Shown in pieces: positions 41,293 through 51,258 of a stretch of 64,000 bases of DNA. Below the pieces are notes generated by a model, which worked only from the letters and a program-made list of their open reading frames with translations, did not search any database and was not told the origin of the DNA. The position numbers and the translations under genes were made by a program. The DNA comes from Acidimicrobiales bacterium (GTDB taxonomy: Bacteria > Actinomycetota > Acidimicrobiia > Acidimicrobiales > MedAcidi-G1), in contig JAAZXY010000004.1 of the NCBI GenBank assembly GCA_014239855.1, forward strand, positions 40,830 to 104,829. Reading direction: 5' to 3'. Position 1 is the stretch's first letter. Each line of letters starts with the position of its first letter.

Positions 41293-42692
41293 GCGACCCT
41301 GCTGAGACGCCGTCCAACGGCGAGACGTCCGAGGTGCCACACCCCGCGGGACCCGGCGGCCTGGCGCTGCGGAGTCGCACCGGCGGTTCGGTGGCCTTCG
41401 GCGTCCGTGACCTCGGCGGTCGACGGGTGCTGGCCGTGGAGATCTCCGGCGAGAATCGGGGCGCCCTGCGTCCGGCTGACGGCGAGAACCTGGCCATCGC
41501 GGCGCGAACGGCCCGCGACAAGCGAATCCCCCTGGTCTGCTTCGTGGCCTCCAGCGGTGCGGCCATCGAAGAGGGCGTGGGTGCGGTCCACGGCTGGGGC
41601 ACCGCGGCCCGGGAGTTCGTGGCCAACTCCGGCATCGTGCCCACCATCTTCTGCGTGACCGGGCCGACGGTGTCCGGCCCGGCACTCCTCCTGGGTCTGG
41701 CCGACCTCGTCGTCATGGTCGACGACTCCTACGCCTTCGTGAGCGGCCCGGCCATGGTCCGCCAGTTCACCGGCGAGGACCTCTCCAACGAGGGCCTCGG
41801 CGGGTCATCCATGCACGCCGGCACGTCGGGCGTGGCCCATTTCACGGTGGCCGACCGGGCCGAAGCCGACGACCTGATCGCCGAACTGCTGGGCTACCTC
41901 CCCGATCATTCCGACGTCGCCCCCGCCGGTTGGCCGTGCACCGACCCGGTGGACCGGTCCACGCCCGAGGCCGGCGAACTCATTCCCGACACAGCCACCG
42001 GGAGCTACGACGTCCGTGACGTACTGACCGCCGTGGTCGACGACGGGCACCTCCTCGAACCGCGGTCCGGCTGGGCCACCAACCTGGTGACGGCGTTCGC
42101 CACCATTGGCGGCCGTCCCGTCGGGCTGGTGGCCAACCAGCCCCAGTCGGTGGCCGGCACGCTGGACATCCCGGCGTCCCAGAAGGGCGGCCGCTTCGTG
42201 GCCTTCTGCGACGCCTTCAACCTGCCGCTGGTGACCTTCGTGGACACATCGGGCTTCTACCCGGGCAAGGATCTGGAGTGGCGGGGCATGATCCGCTACG
42301 GCGCCCAGATGGCGTTCGCCTACGCCCGAGCCACCGTGCCCCGGGTCTGCGTGACACTCCGCAAGTCCTACGGCGGTGCCTACATCGTCATGGATTCCCG
42401 CTACATGGGCAACGACCTGATGCTGGCCTGGCCGTCGGCCGAGATCGCCGTCATGGGCGCCAAGGGCGCCGTGGAGATCCTCCACCGCAAAGCCTCCGAG
42501 GACGAGAGAGCCGACCTGGTGGCGGCCTACGAGGATCGACTCCTGAACCCGTACATCGCCGCCGAGCGGGGCTCGGTGGACCGGGTCATCGAACCTGCAG
42601 ACACGAGGGCCGAGTTGGTGGCCGCCCTCGACGTGCTCTCGGGCAAGCGGGAGCGACTGCCCCGGCGTCGCCACGACAACACGCCGCTCTGA
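41289..42692 (+). CDS. Acyl-CoA carboxyltransferase (AccD/PccB-like)
   Basis: 467 residues, shorter than typical PccB (about 520). The two crotonase-like halves are visible: PLVCFVASSGAAIEEGVGAVHG with TGPTVSGPALLLGLADLVVMV, and PQSVAGTLDIPASQKGGRFVAFCDAFNLPLVTFVDTSGFYPG with RKSYGGAYIVMDSRYMGNDL. It transfers carboxyl from biotin to an acyl-CoA (acetyl or propionyl). No biotin carboxylase or BCCP gene is near, so the partner subunits are encoded elsewhere. The start overlaps the LysR stop. Confidence 0.9.
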   Translation: MSDPAETPSNGETSEVPHPAGPGGLALRSRTGGSVAFGVRDLGGRRVLAVEISGENRGALRPADGENLAIAARTARDKRIPLVCFVASSGAAIEEGVGAVHGWGTAAREFVANSGIVPTIFCVTGPTVSGPALLLGLADLVVMVDDSYAFVSGPAMVRQFTGEDLSNEGLGGSSMHAGTSGVAHFTVADRAEADDLIAELLGYLPDHSDVAPAGWPCTDPVDRSTPEAGELIPDTATGSYDVRDVLTAVVDDGHLLEPRSGWATNLVTAFATIGGRPVGLVANQPQSVAGTLDIPASQKGGRFVAFCDAFNLPLVTFVDTSGFYPGKDLEWRGMIRYGAQMAFAYARATVPRVCVTLRKSYGGAYIVMDSRYMGNDLMLAWPSAEIAVMGAKGAVEILHRKASEDERADLVAAYEDRLLNPYIAAERGSVDRVIEPADTRAELVAALDVLSGKRERLPRRRHDNTPL

Positions 42693-42812
42693 CCCGACCC
42701 TGGCCCGTTCCCTGAGAGGTGGCCGCCGGAAACGGCGACCAGAACGCGCGTACGGCGAAAATCCACCTCTTCTTCGGCCGGATCGACCACATCCAGACCC
42801 CTTCGCTCCCGG

Positions 42813-42818
42813 TACGGT
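42813..42818 (+). promoter_or_regulatory. -10 box of the citrate synthase gene
   Basis: TACGGT lies 57 nt before the GTG at 42876, giving a leadered mRNA with AGAAGGGACC as ribosome-binding site. Upstream, GAGGTGG (about 42716) and CCACCTC (about 42765) form an inverted pair of unknown meaning. Confidence 0.35.
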
Positions 42819-42875
42819 GAAAACAGTTGGAGGATTCGGACGCACCGCGCCGAAACGACCAGAAGGGACCGGACC

Positions 42876-44144
<1,269 letters not shown>

Positions 44145-44178
44145 GACCCGCTTCCTAAGGGGCCCGCTCTCCCGCCGA

Positions 44179-45192
44179 TCAGGCGGGACGCACCTCGAGC
44201 AGGATCTTCCCCACGCTGACGTTGGTCTCCATGTGGGCGTGCGCTTCGGCGATCTCGTCCAGATTGAACCGACGGTCCACCACCACGGTCAGGCGACCAT
44301 CCTCGAAGCCGGGCACGACCTGTTCCTCGAAGGCACGGCTGACCACGACCTTCTCGGCCAGCGACCGGGCCCGCAGGGTGGTCCCGACCACCGATGCCCG
44401 CTTGAAGAGGAGCTTGCCCAGCCCGAAGGTGGCCGAACCGCCACCCATCACCCCGACCTGGACAATGGTGCCGCCGGTGGCCAGACAGTCCAGGTTGCGG
44501 TCCAGGTAGTCCCCGCCCACCACGTCGAGCACCACGTCCACCCCCCGACCGCCGGTGTGCCCGGACACGGCGGCCACCCAGTCCTCGGACGTGTAGTCCA
44601 CGGCCAGGTCGGCCCCGAGGGCCGTACACCGGTCCAGCTTCGGCGCCGATGCGGTGACGATCACGTCGGCTCCCAGCATCCGGCACAACTGGATCGCCGC
44701 GGTACCGACCCCGGACGCCCCGGCGTGCACCAGAGCGGTACCTCCCGGAACAGTGCCTCCAGAAACCGTGCTTCCCGGAACGAGGCCTCCCTGCATGACG
44801 AGGGCGTCCCACGCGGTGATGAACACCTCGGCCAGCCCACCGGCCACGTCCAGCGCCATCCCGGACGGCACCCGGACGGCCTGGTCCTCGTGCACCACCG
44901 CCCGCTCGGCGTAGCCACCACCAGCGGTGATGGCCATGACGGCATCGCCCACCGACCAGCGCGAGACGCCGTCGCCCAGTGCTGCCACCCGGCCGGCGAA
45001 CTCCAGACCGGGGATCTCGACGTCCATGGGCGGCCCCGGGTACAGGCCCATGCGCTGCAGGAGGTCGGCCCGGTTGCAGGCCGTACCGACCACGTCGACC
45101 AGCACCTCGCCCGGCGCCGGCTCGGGATCCGGTACGTCACGGACCGTCAGGACCTCCGGGCCACCATGGCCATCGAGGACGACGGCCCGCAT
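44179..45192 (-). CDS. Zinc-independent quinone oxidoreductase (PIG3-like MDR)
   Basis: 337 residues. Medium-chain reductase fold without zinc cysteines: start MRAVVLDGHGGPEVL, then ACNRADLLQRMGLYPGPP typical of the PIG3 branch, NADPH-binding AGASGVGTAAIQLCRMLGA, and GGRGVDVVLDVVGGDYL. Between the two domains the sequence VPGSTVSGGTVPGGT is a 15-bp-unit repeat that lengthens the loop by about ten residues against relatives. It shares one base with the upstream dehydrogenase (TGATG) and is translated from the same mRNA. Confidence 0.9.
   Translation of the reverse strand: MRAVVLDGHGGPEVLTVRDVPDPEPAPGEVLVDVVGTACNRADLLQRMGLYPGPPMDVEIPGLEFAGRVAALGDGVSRWSVGDAVMAITAGGGYAERAVVHEDQAVRVPSGMALDVAGGLAEVFITAWDALVMQGGLVPGSTVSGGTVPGGTALVHAGASGVGTAAIQLCRMLGADVIVTASAPKLDRCTALGADLAVDYTSEDWVAAVSGHTGGRGVDVVLDVVGGDYLDRNLDCLATGGTIVQVGVMGGGSATFGLGKLLFKRASVVGTTLRARSLAEKVVVSRAFEEQVVPGFEDGRLTVVVDRRFNLDEIAEAHAHMETNVSVGKILLEVRPA
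44738..44790 (-). repeat. In-frame 15-bp repeat inside the quinone oxidoreductase gene
   Basis: Three 15-bp units on the plus strand (GTACCTCCCGGAACA, GTGCCTCCAGAAACC, GTGCTTCCCGGAACG) and a partial fourth encode the VPGST/VSGGT/VPGGT loop. This looks like slippage expansion tolerated in a surface loop. Confidence 0.75.
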
Positions 45193-46406
45193 CAGCCGCT
45201 CTTCTTCAGGTCGGAGTACGCCGCGTCCTTGTCGACCCGGGGCTCGCCGGGCAGACCGAGGATCCGTTCGCCCACGATGTTGCGTTGCACCTCGTCGGTG
45301 CCCCCACGGATCGACATCGACGGTGCGGTCAGGAACTCCAGGTGGCCGTCAGCGTCGGTCAACATCCCGGCGGCTCCGCTTAGGTCCTTGCCCAGGTAGG
45401 CCCGGGCCTTGAAAGCGGCCACGCTCCGCAGCTTGGCCCCCGAGCCCGACGGTCCCGGCGCCTCACCCTCACCCAGTGCGGCGGCCACCCGGGCCACCGT
45501 GAGTTGGTTGACCCGATGCAGGATGAACGCCCGCACGGCCCGCTGTCGGGCCACCGGGTCGGCCAGATGGCCGGCGATCCGCCAGTCCTCCATCCATGAC
45601 GGCAGGCCGTGTTCCTCGTCGTCGCCGCCACCGAAGGCCCGGCCGCCAATGGTGGCCCGTTCGTGGGCCAGAGTCTCGACGGTCAGGCCCCAGCCGGCAC
45701 CCAGTTCGCCGATCCGGTCGGCGTCAGCCACCCGGGCGTCGGACACGAACACCTCGGTGAAGTGCTTGTCGCCGTTGATCTGTTCGAGGGATCGAACCTC
45801 CACGCCGGGCCCCGTCATGTCGACGGCGAACATGGTCAGGCCCCGGTGCTTGGCCACTGAAGTGTCGGTGCGGGCCAGGCACATGCCCCAGCGGGCGTAG
45901 GCACCGCGCGACGTCCAGACCTTCGAACCGTTCAGGATCCATTCGTCGCCGTCGCGCTCGGCACGCATCCCGGCGTTGGCCAGGTCCGAACCGGCATCGG
46001 GCTCGGAGAACATCTGACACCAGATCTCGGATCCGTCGGCGATGGGTCGCAGCCACCGTTCCTGCTGGTCGGGCGAGCCCCGCTCCAACAGCACCGGTCC
46101 GACCAGGTTCAGGCCCACCCCGTAGGGATAGAGGTCGGCCACGTCGTAGTCGCCCATGGCGGCGTCGATCCGGGCCGCCTCACCGGCATCGGCGTCCCGG
46201 CCGCCATGGCGGACCGGCCAGGACGGAACCATCCAGCCGCCGTCCACCAGCACCTCGAGGAATCGTCGGCCAGCCTCGAGGTCGTCGCTGCCCGCGCCCA
46301 GCACCGTGCCCGACGCATCGGGGTCCCGGCGGTCGAGCAGTACGCCCAGCGCGGCGTGGATGGCCTCGGAGGTAAGCGCTTCGGAAGGTGGGGCCGATTC
46401 ATCCAT
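45192..46406 (-). CDS. Acyl-CoA dehydrogenase
   Basis: 404 residues. CQMFSEPDAGSDLANAG and NGSKVWTSRGAYARWGMCLART bind flavin; SIRGGTDEVQRNIVGERILGLPG closes the protein. It resembles the first dehydrogenase in this window and steroid-type FadE proteins, which often work as heterodimers; no partner subunit adjoins. CAGAAT 6 nt before the ATG suggests a leaderless start. The quinone oxidoreductase gene is coupled downstream. Confidence 0.92.
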   Translation of the reverse strand: MDESAPPSEALTSEAIHAALGVLLDRRDPDASGTVLGAGSDDLEAGRRFLEVLVDGGWMVPSWPVRHGGRDADAGEAARIDAAMGDYDVADLYPYGVGLNLVGPVLLERGSPDQQERWLRPIADGSEIWCQMFSEPDAGSDLANAGMRAERDGDEWILNGSKVWTSRGAYARWGMCLARTDTSVAKHRGLTMFAVDMTGPGVEVRSLEQINGDKHFTEVFVSDARVADADRIGELGAGWGLTVETLAHERATIGGRAFGGGDDEEHGLPSWMEDWRIAGHLADPVARQRAVRAFILHRVNQLTVARVAAALGEGEAPGPSGSGAKLRSVAAFKARAYLGKDLSGAAGMLTDADGHLEFLTAPSMSIRGGTDEVQRNIVGERILGLPGEPRVDKDAAYSDLKKSG

Positions 46407-46412
46407 CGACGC

Positions 46413-46418
46413 ATTCTG
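46413..46418 (-). promoter_or_regulatory. -10 box of the second acyl-CoA dehydrogenase operon
   Basis: CAGAAT (minus strand) ends 6 nt before the ATG at 46406. It is divergent from a CATGAT box at 46454-46459 that lies 6 nt before the M20 peptidase ATG. Confidence 0.35.
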
Positions 46419-46465
46419 CCCGCCCGGCCCCGACGGCGTGCAGCCCGGACGGCCATGATGGGGAC

Positions 46466-47677
46466 ATGCACCAACTTCTCGATGCGGCCTCGGCCGTCAC
46501 CAACGACGTCATCGCCCTGCGACGGGACCTGCACCGCCACCCGGAACTGGGGCTGGACAACCCGTCCACCCAGGCTCGGGTACTGGCCGCACTGGACGGT
46601 CTGGGCCTCGATATCCGGACCGGCACGGGCTGCACCTCGGTGGTGGCCGATCTGGTGGGCGAACACGACGGCCCGACGGTCCTGCTTCGGGCCGATACCG
46701 ATGCCCTCCCCATGACCGAGGACACCGACCTCGACTTCTGCTCGACGATCGAGGGCCGGGCCCACGCCTGCGGGCACGACACGCACACCGCCATGCTGGT
46801 CGGTGCCGCCCAGATCCTGGCGGGCCGCCGGGACGAGATCCGGGGACGGGTCCGGTTCATGTTCCAACCCGGCGAGGAGGGCTTCGCCGGCGCCCGGATC
46901 ATGATCGACGAGGGCGTCCTGAACGGCGTGGACCGGGCGTTCGCCCTTCACATCAGTCCCAAGATGCGGGCGGGCCTCGCGGCGTGTCGAGCGGGAGCGC
47001 TCCTGGCCGGCGACACGTCGCTCACCGTCACCGTGACCGGCCGGGGTGGCCATGCATCGGCCCCCCACCACGCCACCGACCCCATCCCGGCCACCGCGGC
47101 GATCATCACCGCCCTGCAGACCGCGGTGACCCGTGAGGTCGACGTGTTCGACCCGGCGGTGCTGACCATCGCCCACCTGGTGGCCGGCACCACGACCAAC
47201 GTGATCCCCGAGACGGCCTTCTTCGAGGGCACCATCCGCTGCGTGTCCGAACACACCCGCAAGCGGATCCGCGAGGCGGTGGCCCGCACCGTGCACGGGG
47301 TGGCCGAGGCCCACGGCTGCACGGCATCGGTCGACATGGTCGACGGCTACCCGGTCACCCTGAACGACCCCGGTGAGGCGGCCCGGTTCGCCGAGGTCTG
47401 CACGGCCACTCTGGGAAGCGACAGCCACCGTGTCCTTCCCGCTCCGGCCATGGGCGGCGAGGACTTCTCCTACGTGCTTCAGGAGGTTCCCGGGGTGATG
47501 GCGTTCCTGGGCGTCTGCCCGGACGACGAACCCGACCCCCGCAAAGCCCCCGACTGCCACTCCAACCGGATGCGGGTCAACGAGGACGGGCTGGTCCACG
47601 GGGTGGCCCTCCACGTCGGGATGGCTCTCCACGGTGCGCCCGCCCCCGGCAATCCGGCCCTGGAGGAAACCGCCTGA
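46466..47677 (+). CDS. M20-family amidohydrolase
   Basis: 403 residues from the ATG at 46466. Signatures of the HipO/AbgB/IAA-amino-acid hydrolase group: LRRDLHRHPELGLD, ALPMTEDTDLDF, RAHACGHDTHTAML (Cys and His metal ligands) and FQPGEEGFAGA with the catalytic glutamate. The dimerisation domain holds GRGGHASAPHHATDPI. It cleaves N-acyl amino acids or similar amides. CATGAT 6 nt upstream suggests leaderless transcription. TesB follows 1 nt after its stop. Confidence 0.92.
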   Translation: MHQLLDAASAVTNDVIALRRDLHRHPELGLDNPSTQARVLAALDGLGLDIRTGTGCTSVVADLVGEHDGPTVLLRADTDALPMTEDTDLDFCSTIEGRAHACGHDTHTAMLVGAAQILAGRRDEIRGRVRFMFQPGEEGFAGARIMIDEGVLNGVDRAFALHISPKMRAGLAACRAGALLAGDTSLTVTVTGRGGHASAPHHATDPIPATAAIITALQTAVTREVDVFDPAVLTIAHLVAGTTTNVIPETAFFEGTIRCVSEHTRKRIREAVARTVHGVAEAHGCTASVDMVDGYPVTLNDPGEAARFAEVCTATLGSDSHRVLPAPAMGGEDFSYVLQEVPGVMAFLGVCPDDEPDPRKAPDCHSNRMRVNEDGLVHGVALHVGMALHGAPAPGNPALEETA

Positions 47678-47678
47678 C

Positions 47679-48491
47679 ATGGCTTGGGAGATCACCGACT
47701 TCAGGAGCCTGCTGGCACTCGAGTCCCACGGACCCGACGTGTTCGTCGGGGTCAGCCCCGAGTACCCGTGGGGCCGCGTCTACGGCGGCCAGGTGGTGGC
47801 CCAGGGGCTCCGGGCCGCACAGGCCACCGTCGACTCCGACCACCACGTGCACTCGCTGCACGCCTACTTCATCCGGGGTGGCACGAGTGACGAACCGATC
47901 CGCTACGAGGTCGACCGGATCCGCAACGGCCGGTCGTTCGTGACCCGACGGGTGGTGGCCCGTCAGTCCGACGGGGCGATCCTGAACCTGGCGTGCTCGT
48001 TCCAACTCCACGAGGAACAGGCCGACGTCCAGGAATCACAGATCCCCGACGACGTGGGCGAACCCGGCTCGGGAACCAACGAGGACTGGGAGATTCTCGG
48101 CCGCCGCGTGGCCCACCAGTCCGTCGGCCGGTCGGCCATCTGGCTCAAGGTGCTCGACGAACTGGGCGACGACCCCCGCCTGCAGGCGTGCGCGCTGGCC
48201 TACACCTCCGACGACATCCCGACCAACGCGGTGGGCAGCACCCATCCACGGATCGGCGAGGTTCGGGACGACTCGATCACCACCTACGGCGAGGTGTTCA
48301 TCGGGGCCAGCCTCGACCACTCCATCTGGTTCCACCGGCCACCGCCTCCCGACCAGTGGCTGCTCCACGACCTCCGGTCGCACGGCCTGGCCAGCGCACG
48401 GGGCCTGGCCGTGGGCGAGGTGTTCGCCCCATCGGGTGTGCACGTGGCCACCGTGGCCCAGGAGGTCCTGATCCGCGAACGCACCCGCTGA
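47679..48491 (+). CDS. tesB: Acyl-CoA thioesterase II (TesB)
   Basis: 270 residues with two hot-dog domains. The first contains WGRVYGGQVVAQGLRAAQ and HSLHAYFIRGG, the second SLDHSIWFHRP; active-site Asp, Thr and Gln residues fall in family positions (LACSFQ for the glutamine). It hydrolyses acyl-CoAs to free acids. GGAGG lies upstream within the end of the M20 gene, so the two are coupled. The stop is the first of three TGAs in 14-bp repeats. Confidence 0.92.
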   Translation: MAWEITDFRSLLALESHGPDVFVGVSPEYPWGRVYGGQVVAQGLRAAQATVDSDHHVHSLHAYFIRGGTSDEPIRYEVDRIRNGRSFVTRRVVARQSDGAILNLACSFQLHEEQADVQESQIPDDVGEPGSGTNEDWEILGRRVAHQSVGRSAIWLKVLDELGDDPRLQACALAYTSDDIPTNAVGSTHPRIGEVRDDSITTYGEVFIGASLDHSIWFHRPPPPDQWLLHDLRSHGLASARGLAVGEVFAPSGVHVATVAQEVLIRERTR

Positions 48492-48525
48492 GACAGGCCC
48501 GCTGAAACGGGCCTACTGAGCCAGG
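48484..48525 (+). repeat. 14-bp tandem repeat carrying the tesB stop codon
   Basis: Three units: CCCGCTGAGACAGG, CCCGCTGAAACGGG and CCTACTGAGCCAGG. TGA falls at 48489 (the real stop), 48503 and 48517, one in each reading frame. Confidence 0.92.
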
Positions 48526-48532
48526 TCGGGCC

Positions 48533-49105
48533 TCAGTCGTCGATACGACCGAGCGTCACGGCCACCGCACTCCGCAGCATCTCCCGGATGTGCTCCTCGT
48601 CGCGGCGCTCGCACATCCAGGCCATGAGGGCTGCAAACCAGACGCCACCGACCACCCGGGTCACGTCCAGACGGCGGTCAAAGCCGATGTCGTCGCCCAT
48701 CTGGCTGAACAAGAGTTGCCCGAACGAGAACTCGATCCGCCCGACGATCTCGATGCCCATCGGATCCGGCGACGAGAACGCGCGGATGCAGGTCCGGAGC
48801 AGATCCGGCCGCTCCAGGGCCAGGTCGATGGTCTGTAACAGGGTGGCTTCCATCCGGTCAGCCGGTGTCCCGCCCTCCATCGGCTCGGATCCGACCGTCT
48901 CCACCATCTCGTCGATCCAGCCGGCCATCACGGCGAGGATCAGGAGGTTCTTGCCGGCGAACCATTTGTAGAGCGTGGCCAACGCCACCTCGGACTCGTC
49001 GGCCACCTGCTTCATCCGCACCGCGTCGTAGCCCTCGCCGGCCAGCCGGGCGGCCACCTCGAGCACCTGTTGACGTCGCCTCTCCTGCGCCGGTCCTGCA
49101 GCCAT
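48533..49105 (-). CDS. TetR-family transcriptional regulator
   Basis: 190 residues from the ATG at 49105. The N-terminal HTH is VLEVAARLAGEGYDAVRMKQV, then ADESEVALATLYKWFAGK. The ligand domain is of the KstR type by general pattern (RTCIRAFSSPDPMG, ending MCERRDEEHIREMLRSAVA), a group often controlling lipid or steroid catabolism. CAGACT lies 6 nt before the ATG, and an identical CAGACT serves the divergent dehydrogenase gene, so the 55-bp gap is a likely operator. Confidence 0.9.
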   Translation of the reverse strand: MAAGPAQERRRQQVLEVAARLAGEGYDAVRMKQVADESEVALATLYKWFAGKNLLILAVMAGWIDEMVETVGSEPMEGGTPADRMEATLLQTIDLALERPDLLRTCIRAFSSPDPMGIEIVGRIEFSFGQLLFSQMGDDIGFDRRLDVTRVVGGVWFAALMAWMCERRDEEHIREMLRSAVAVTLGRIDD

Positions 49106-49111
49106 GGCGAG

Positions 49112-49153
49112 AGTCTGGCCGGTCGGGAGGCGCTCGCGACACCGTGCCAGACT
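49112..49153. promoter_or_regulatory. Divergent promoters of the TetR and dehydrogenase genes
   Basis: CAGACT occurs once on each strand: minus 49112-49117, 6 nt before the TetR ATG, and plus 49148-49153, 7 nt before the dehydrogenase ATG. The two -10 boxes are 30 bp apart, so one repressor could cover both. Confidence 0.5.
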
Positions 49154-49160
49154 CCCGGCC

Positions 49161-50111
49161 ATGGACTCCTCTGATCGGACCCCGGTCCTCGTCCACCTGT
49201 GGGGCGGCCACTTCCCGTCCGACGCCGTGCGGGAACGGTTCCCGACCGTCGACTTCATCCCGGTACCCACCGACGGTCCGGTGCCCGACGGCGTGTGGGG
49301 CGGGGCCTGCATCACCCAGGCCGCCCGTACCGGCAACCTCGAGGAGGTGCTGAACCGCGGGGTGCGGTGGGTCCACGTCCTGGGCCAGGGGATCGACCAC
49401 TTCCCCCTCGACCACCTGGGCGACCGGACCCTGACGTGTGCACGCGGGGTCAACGCCGTACCCATCGCCGAATGGGTGGTGGCCATGCTCCTGACGGCGG
49501 CCAAGCAGCTCCCGGACCGGTGGGTGACCGAACCGCCCCGCCACTGGGTGCTGGCCGACCTCGGGAGCCTGGACGGGGCCACGGTGGCCTTCATCGGCTT
49601 CGGCACCATCAACCAGGCCACGGCCGAACGCCTCGCCCCGTTCGGCTGCCGGATGGTGGCCGCCACCCGGAGCGGTGCCCCCAGCGGCATGGACGGGGTG
49701 TCGACGACGACCGATGTGCACGCCGCGGTGGCCGGCGCCGACCATGTGGTGGTGGGCGCTCCGCTCACCCCGGCCACCGAGGGAATGGTCGACGACGAAC
49801 TGCTGGCCGCCATGAAGCCCGGGGCCCACCTGGTCAACATCGCCCGGGGTCGCATCGTCGACCAGGAGGCGCTCCGCCGGTCGCTGGACGCCGGCCACCT
49901 CGGGCTGGCATCGCTCGACGTCTGCGACCCGGAACCGCTCCCCGCCGGCCACTGGCTCTACGACCACCCCCGGGTACGGCTCAGCCCCCACGTGTCGTGG
50001 GCCGACCCGGGGGCCATCAACCGACTCCACGCCGCCTTCGCCGACAACCTCGAACGCTGGATGGCCGGGCAGCCGCTGGTCGACGTGGTCGACGTAGGCG
50101 CTGGCTACTGA
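49161..50111 (+). CDS. D-2-hydroxyacid dehydrogenase family protein
   Basis: 316 residues. The NAD-binding loop reads GFGTINQATAERLAPFG, with Thr and Asn replacing the second and third glycines of GxGxxG. Catalytic residues: Arg in NIARGRIVDQEAL, Glu in DVCDPEPLP and His in SPHVSW. The N-terminal domain is short (LVHLWGGHFPSDAVRERF). Substrate unknown. The stop codon is followed by TGA at 15- and 16-bp steps. Confidence 0.88.
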   Translation: MDSSDRTPVLVHLWGGHFPSDAVRERFPTVDFIPVPTDGPVPDGVWGGACITQAARTGNLEEVLNRGVRWVHVLGQGIDHFPLDHLGDRTLTCARGVNAVPIAEWVVAMLLTAAKQLPDRWVTEPPRHWVLADLGSLDGATVAFIGFGTINQATAERLAPFGCRMVAATRSGAPSGMDGVSTTTDVHAAVAGADHVVVGAPLTPATEGMVDDELLAAMKPGAHLVNIARGRIVDQEALRRSLDAGHLGLASLDVCDPEPLPAGHWLYDHPRVRLSPHVSWADPGAINRLHAAFADNLERWMAGQPLVDVVDVGAGY

Positions 50112-50160
50112 GTTTCCGGCTACTGAACTGACCCGTTACTGAGAAGAACCGGTTACCGAG
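50103..50160 (+). repeat. Degenerate 15-17-bp stop-codon repeats
   Basis: CTACTGA (50106), CTACTGA, TTACTGA and TTACCGA recur at intervals of 15, 16 and 17 bp. TGA is at 50109 (the stop), 50124 and 50140; the fourth copy has CGA. Confidence 0.75.
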
Positions 50161-50176
50161 GAAAGAGGACCCACCC

Positions 50177-51121
50177 ATGCCGATGTCCGAAGAGTTCCAG
50201 GCGTTGTCCGCCCGTGTCCGCAACTGGGGGCGCTGGGGCGACGACGACCAGGTGGGCACCCTGAACCTCATCACCCCGCAGGTGGTGGCCGCCGCGGCGG
50301 CCGGCGTCCGCCATGGCCGGACCATCGCTCTGGCCGTCCCCCTCGAACACGACGGCGTGCAGGCCGGGTTCGTCCCCGGCCGGGACAACCCGACACGCAC
50401 CATGCACGCCGTGAACGAGCCTCTGGACCCGGAAGCCGGCCCCGATGCTTTCCACACCAGCGACGACCACGTCACGATGGGCCTCCAGGCCGGCACCCAC
50501 TGGGACGGCCTGGGCCACGTGTCCTACTCCGGCCTGATGTACAACGGCTTCGACGCGGCGACCATCACTGAGGCCGGGGCGTCACGCTGCGGCATCCACC
50601 ACCTCCGCAGCGTGGTCTCCCGGGGCGTCCTGCTGGACGTGGCCCGGGCCAAGGGAGTCGACGTCCTGGACTGCCCGTACGCCATCACCGCCGACGACCT
50701 CGACGAGGCGGCCGCGTTGGGTGGCGTGGAGGTGCGGTCGGGCGACATCGTGCTCGTCCGAACCGGTCGGATGGCCATCTACCACGAGGCGGGCGGCATG
50801 GCCTACTGCCTCGGCCCCGGCCAGGACGGCTCCAATGCCGGCATGGGACTGTCCAGCGTGGCCTGGATGCACGACCACGACGTGGCCGCGGTGGCCAACG
50901 ACACCCTGGCCTTCGAGGTCTACCCGTCAGAGGCGGACATGCTGGCCGTGCACCTGCTGCAACTGGTCGACATGGGCCTGACCCAGGGGCAGAACTGGGA
51001 CCTCGAGACCCTCTCGGCCGACTGCGCCGCCGATGGCGTGTACGAGTTCCTCCTCAGCGCCACGCCGGACCCCTTCGTGGACGCTGTGGGCAGCCCCGTC
51101 GCACCGGTGGCCATCAAGTAG
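50177..51121 (+). CDS. Cyclase-family protein (kynurenine formamidase-like)
   Basis: 314 residues. PF04199-type fold; the metal-binding signature HxGTHxD appears as LQAGTHWDGLGHVSY, where Gln-Ala replaces the leading His region. The opening NWGRWGDDDQVGTLNLI is typical of the longer actinobacterial members. It probably hydrolyses or cyclises a small amide or lactone. GAGGAAAGAGG precedes the ATG. A hairpin follows the stop. Confidence 0.85.
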   Translation: MPMSEEFQALSARVRNWGRWGDDDQVGTLNLITPQVVAAAAAGVRHGRTIALAVPLEHDGVQAGFVPGRDNPTRTMHAVNEPLDPEAGPDAFHTSDDHVTMGLQAGTHWDGLGHVSYSGLMYNGFDAATITEAGASRCGIHHLRSVVSRGVLLDVARAKGVDVLDCPYAITADDLDEAAALGGVEVRSGDIVLVRTGRMAIYHEAGGMAYCLGPGQDGSNAGMGLSSVAWMHDHDVAAVANDTLAFEVYPSEADMLAVHLLQLVDMGLTQGQNWDLETLSADCAADGVYEFLLSATPDPFVDAVGSPVAPVAIK

Positions 51122-51127
51122 CGGCCC

Positions 51128-51149
51128 CTCGTCGGAGCGGCCCGACGAG
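51128..51149 (+). terminator. Hairpin after the cyclase gene
   Basis: CTCGTCGG, loop AGCGGC, CCGACGAG: a perfect 8-bp stem starting 7 bp after the stop codon. No T run follows, so it is at best a weak intrinsic terminator or an RNA 3' stabiliser. Confidence 0.45.
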
Positions 51150-51258
51150 TCCGATGACACAGGTGATGGCCGTCACGAATCGCTATGGGCCCACCCAACC
51201 GGTGCGATGCTGAACCCGTGGCTCGGACCGACCGGGACCTGAACACGGGAGACCAACC

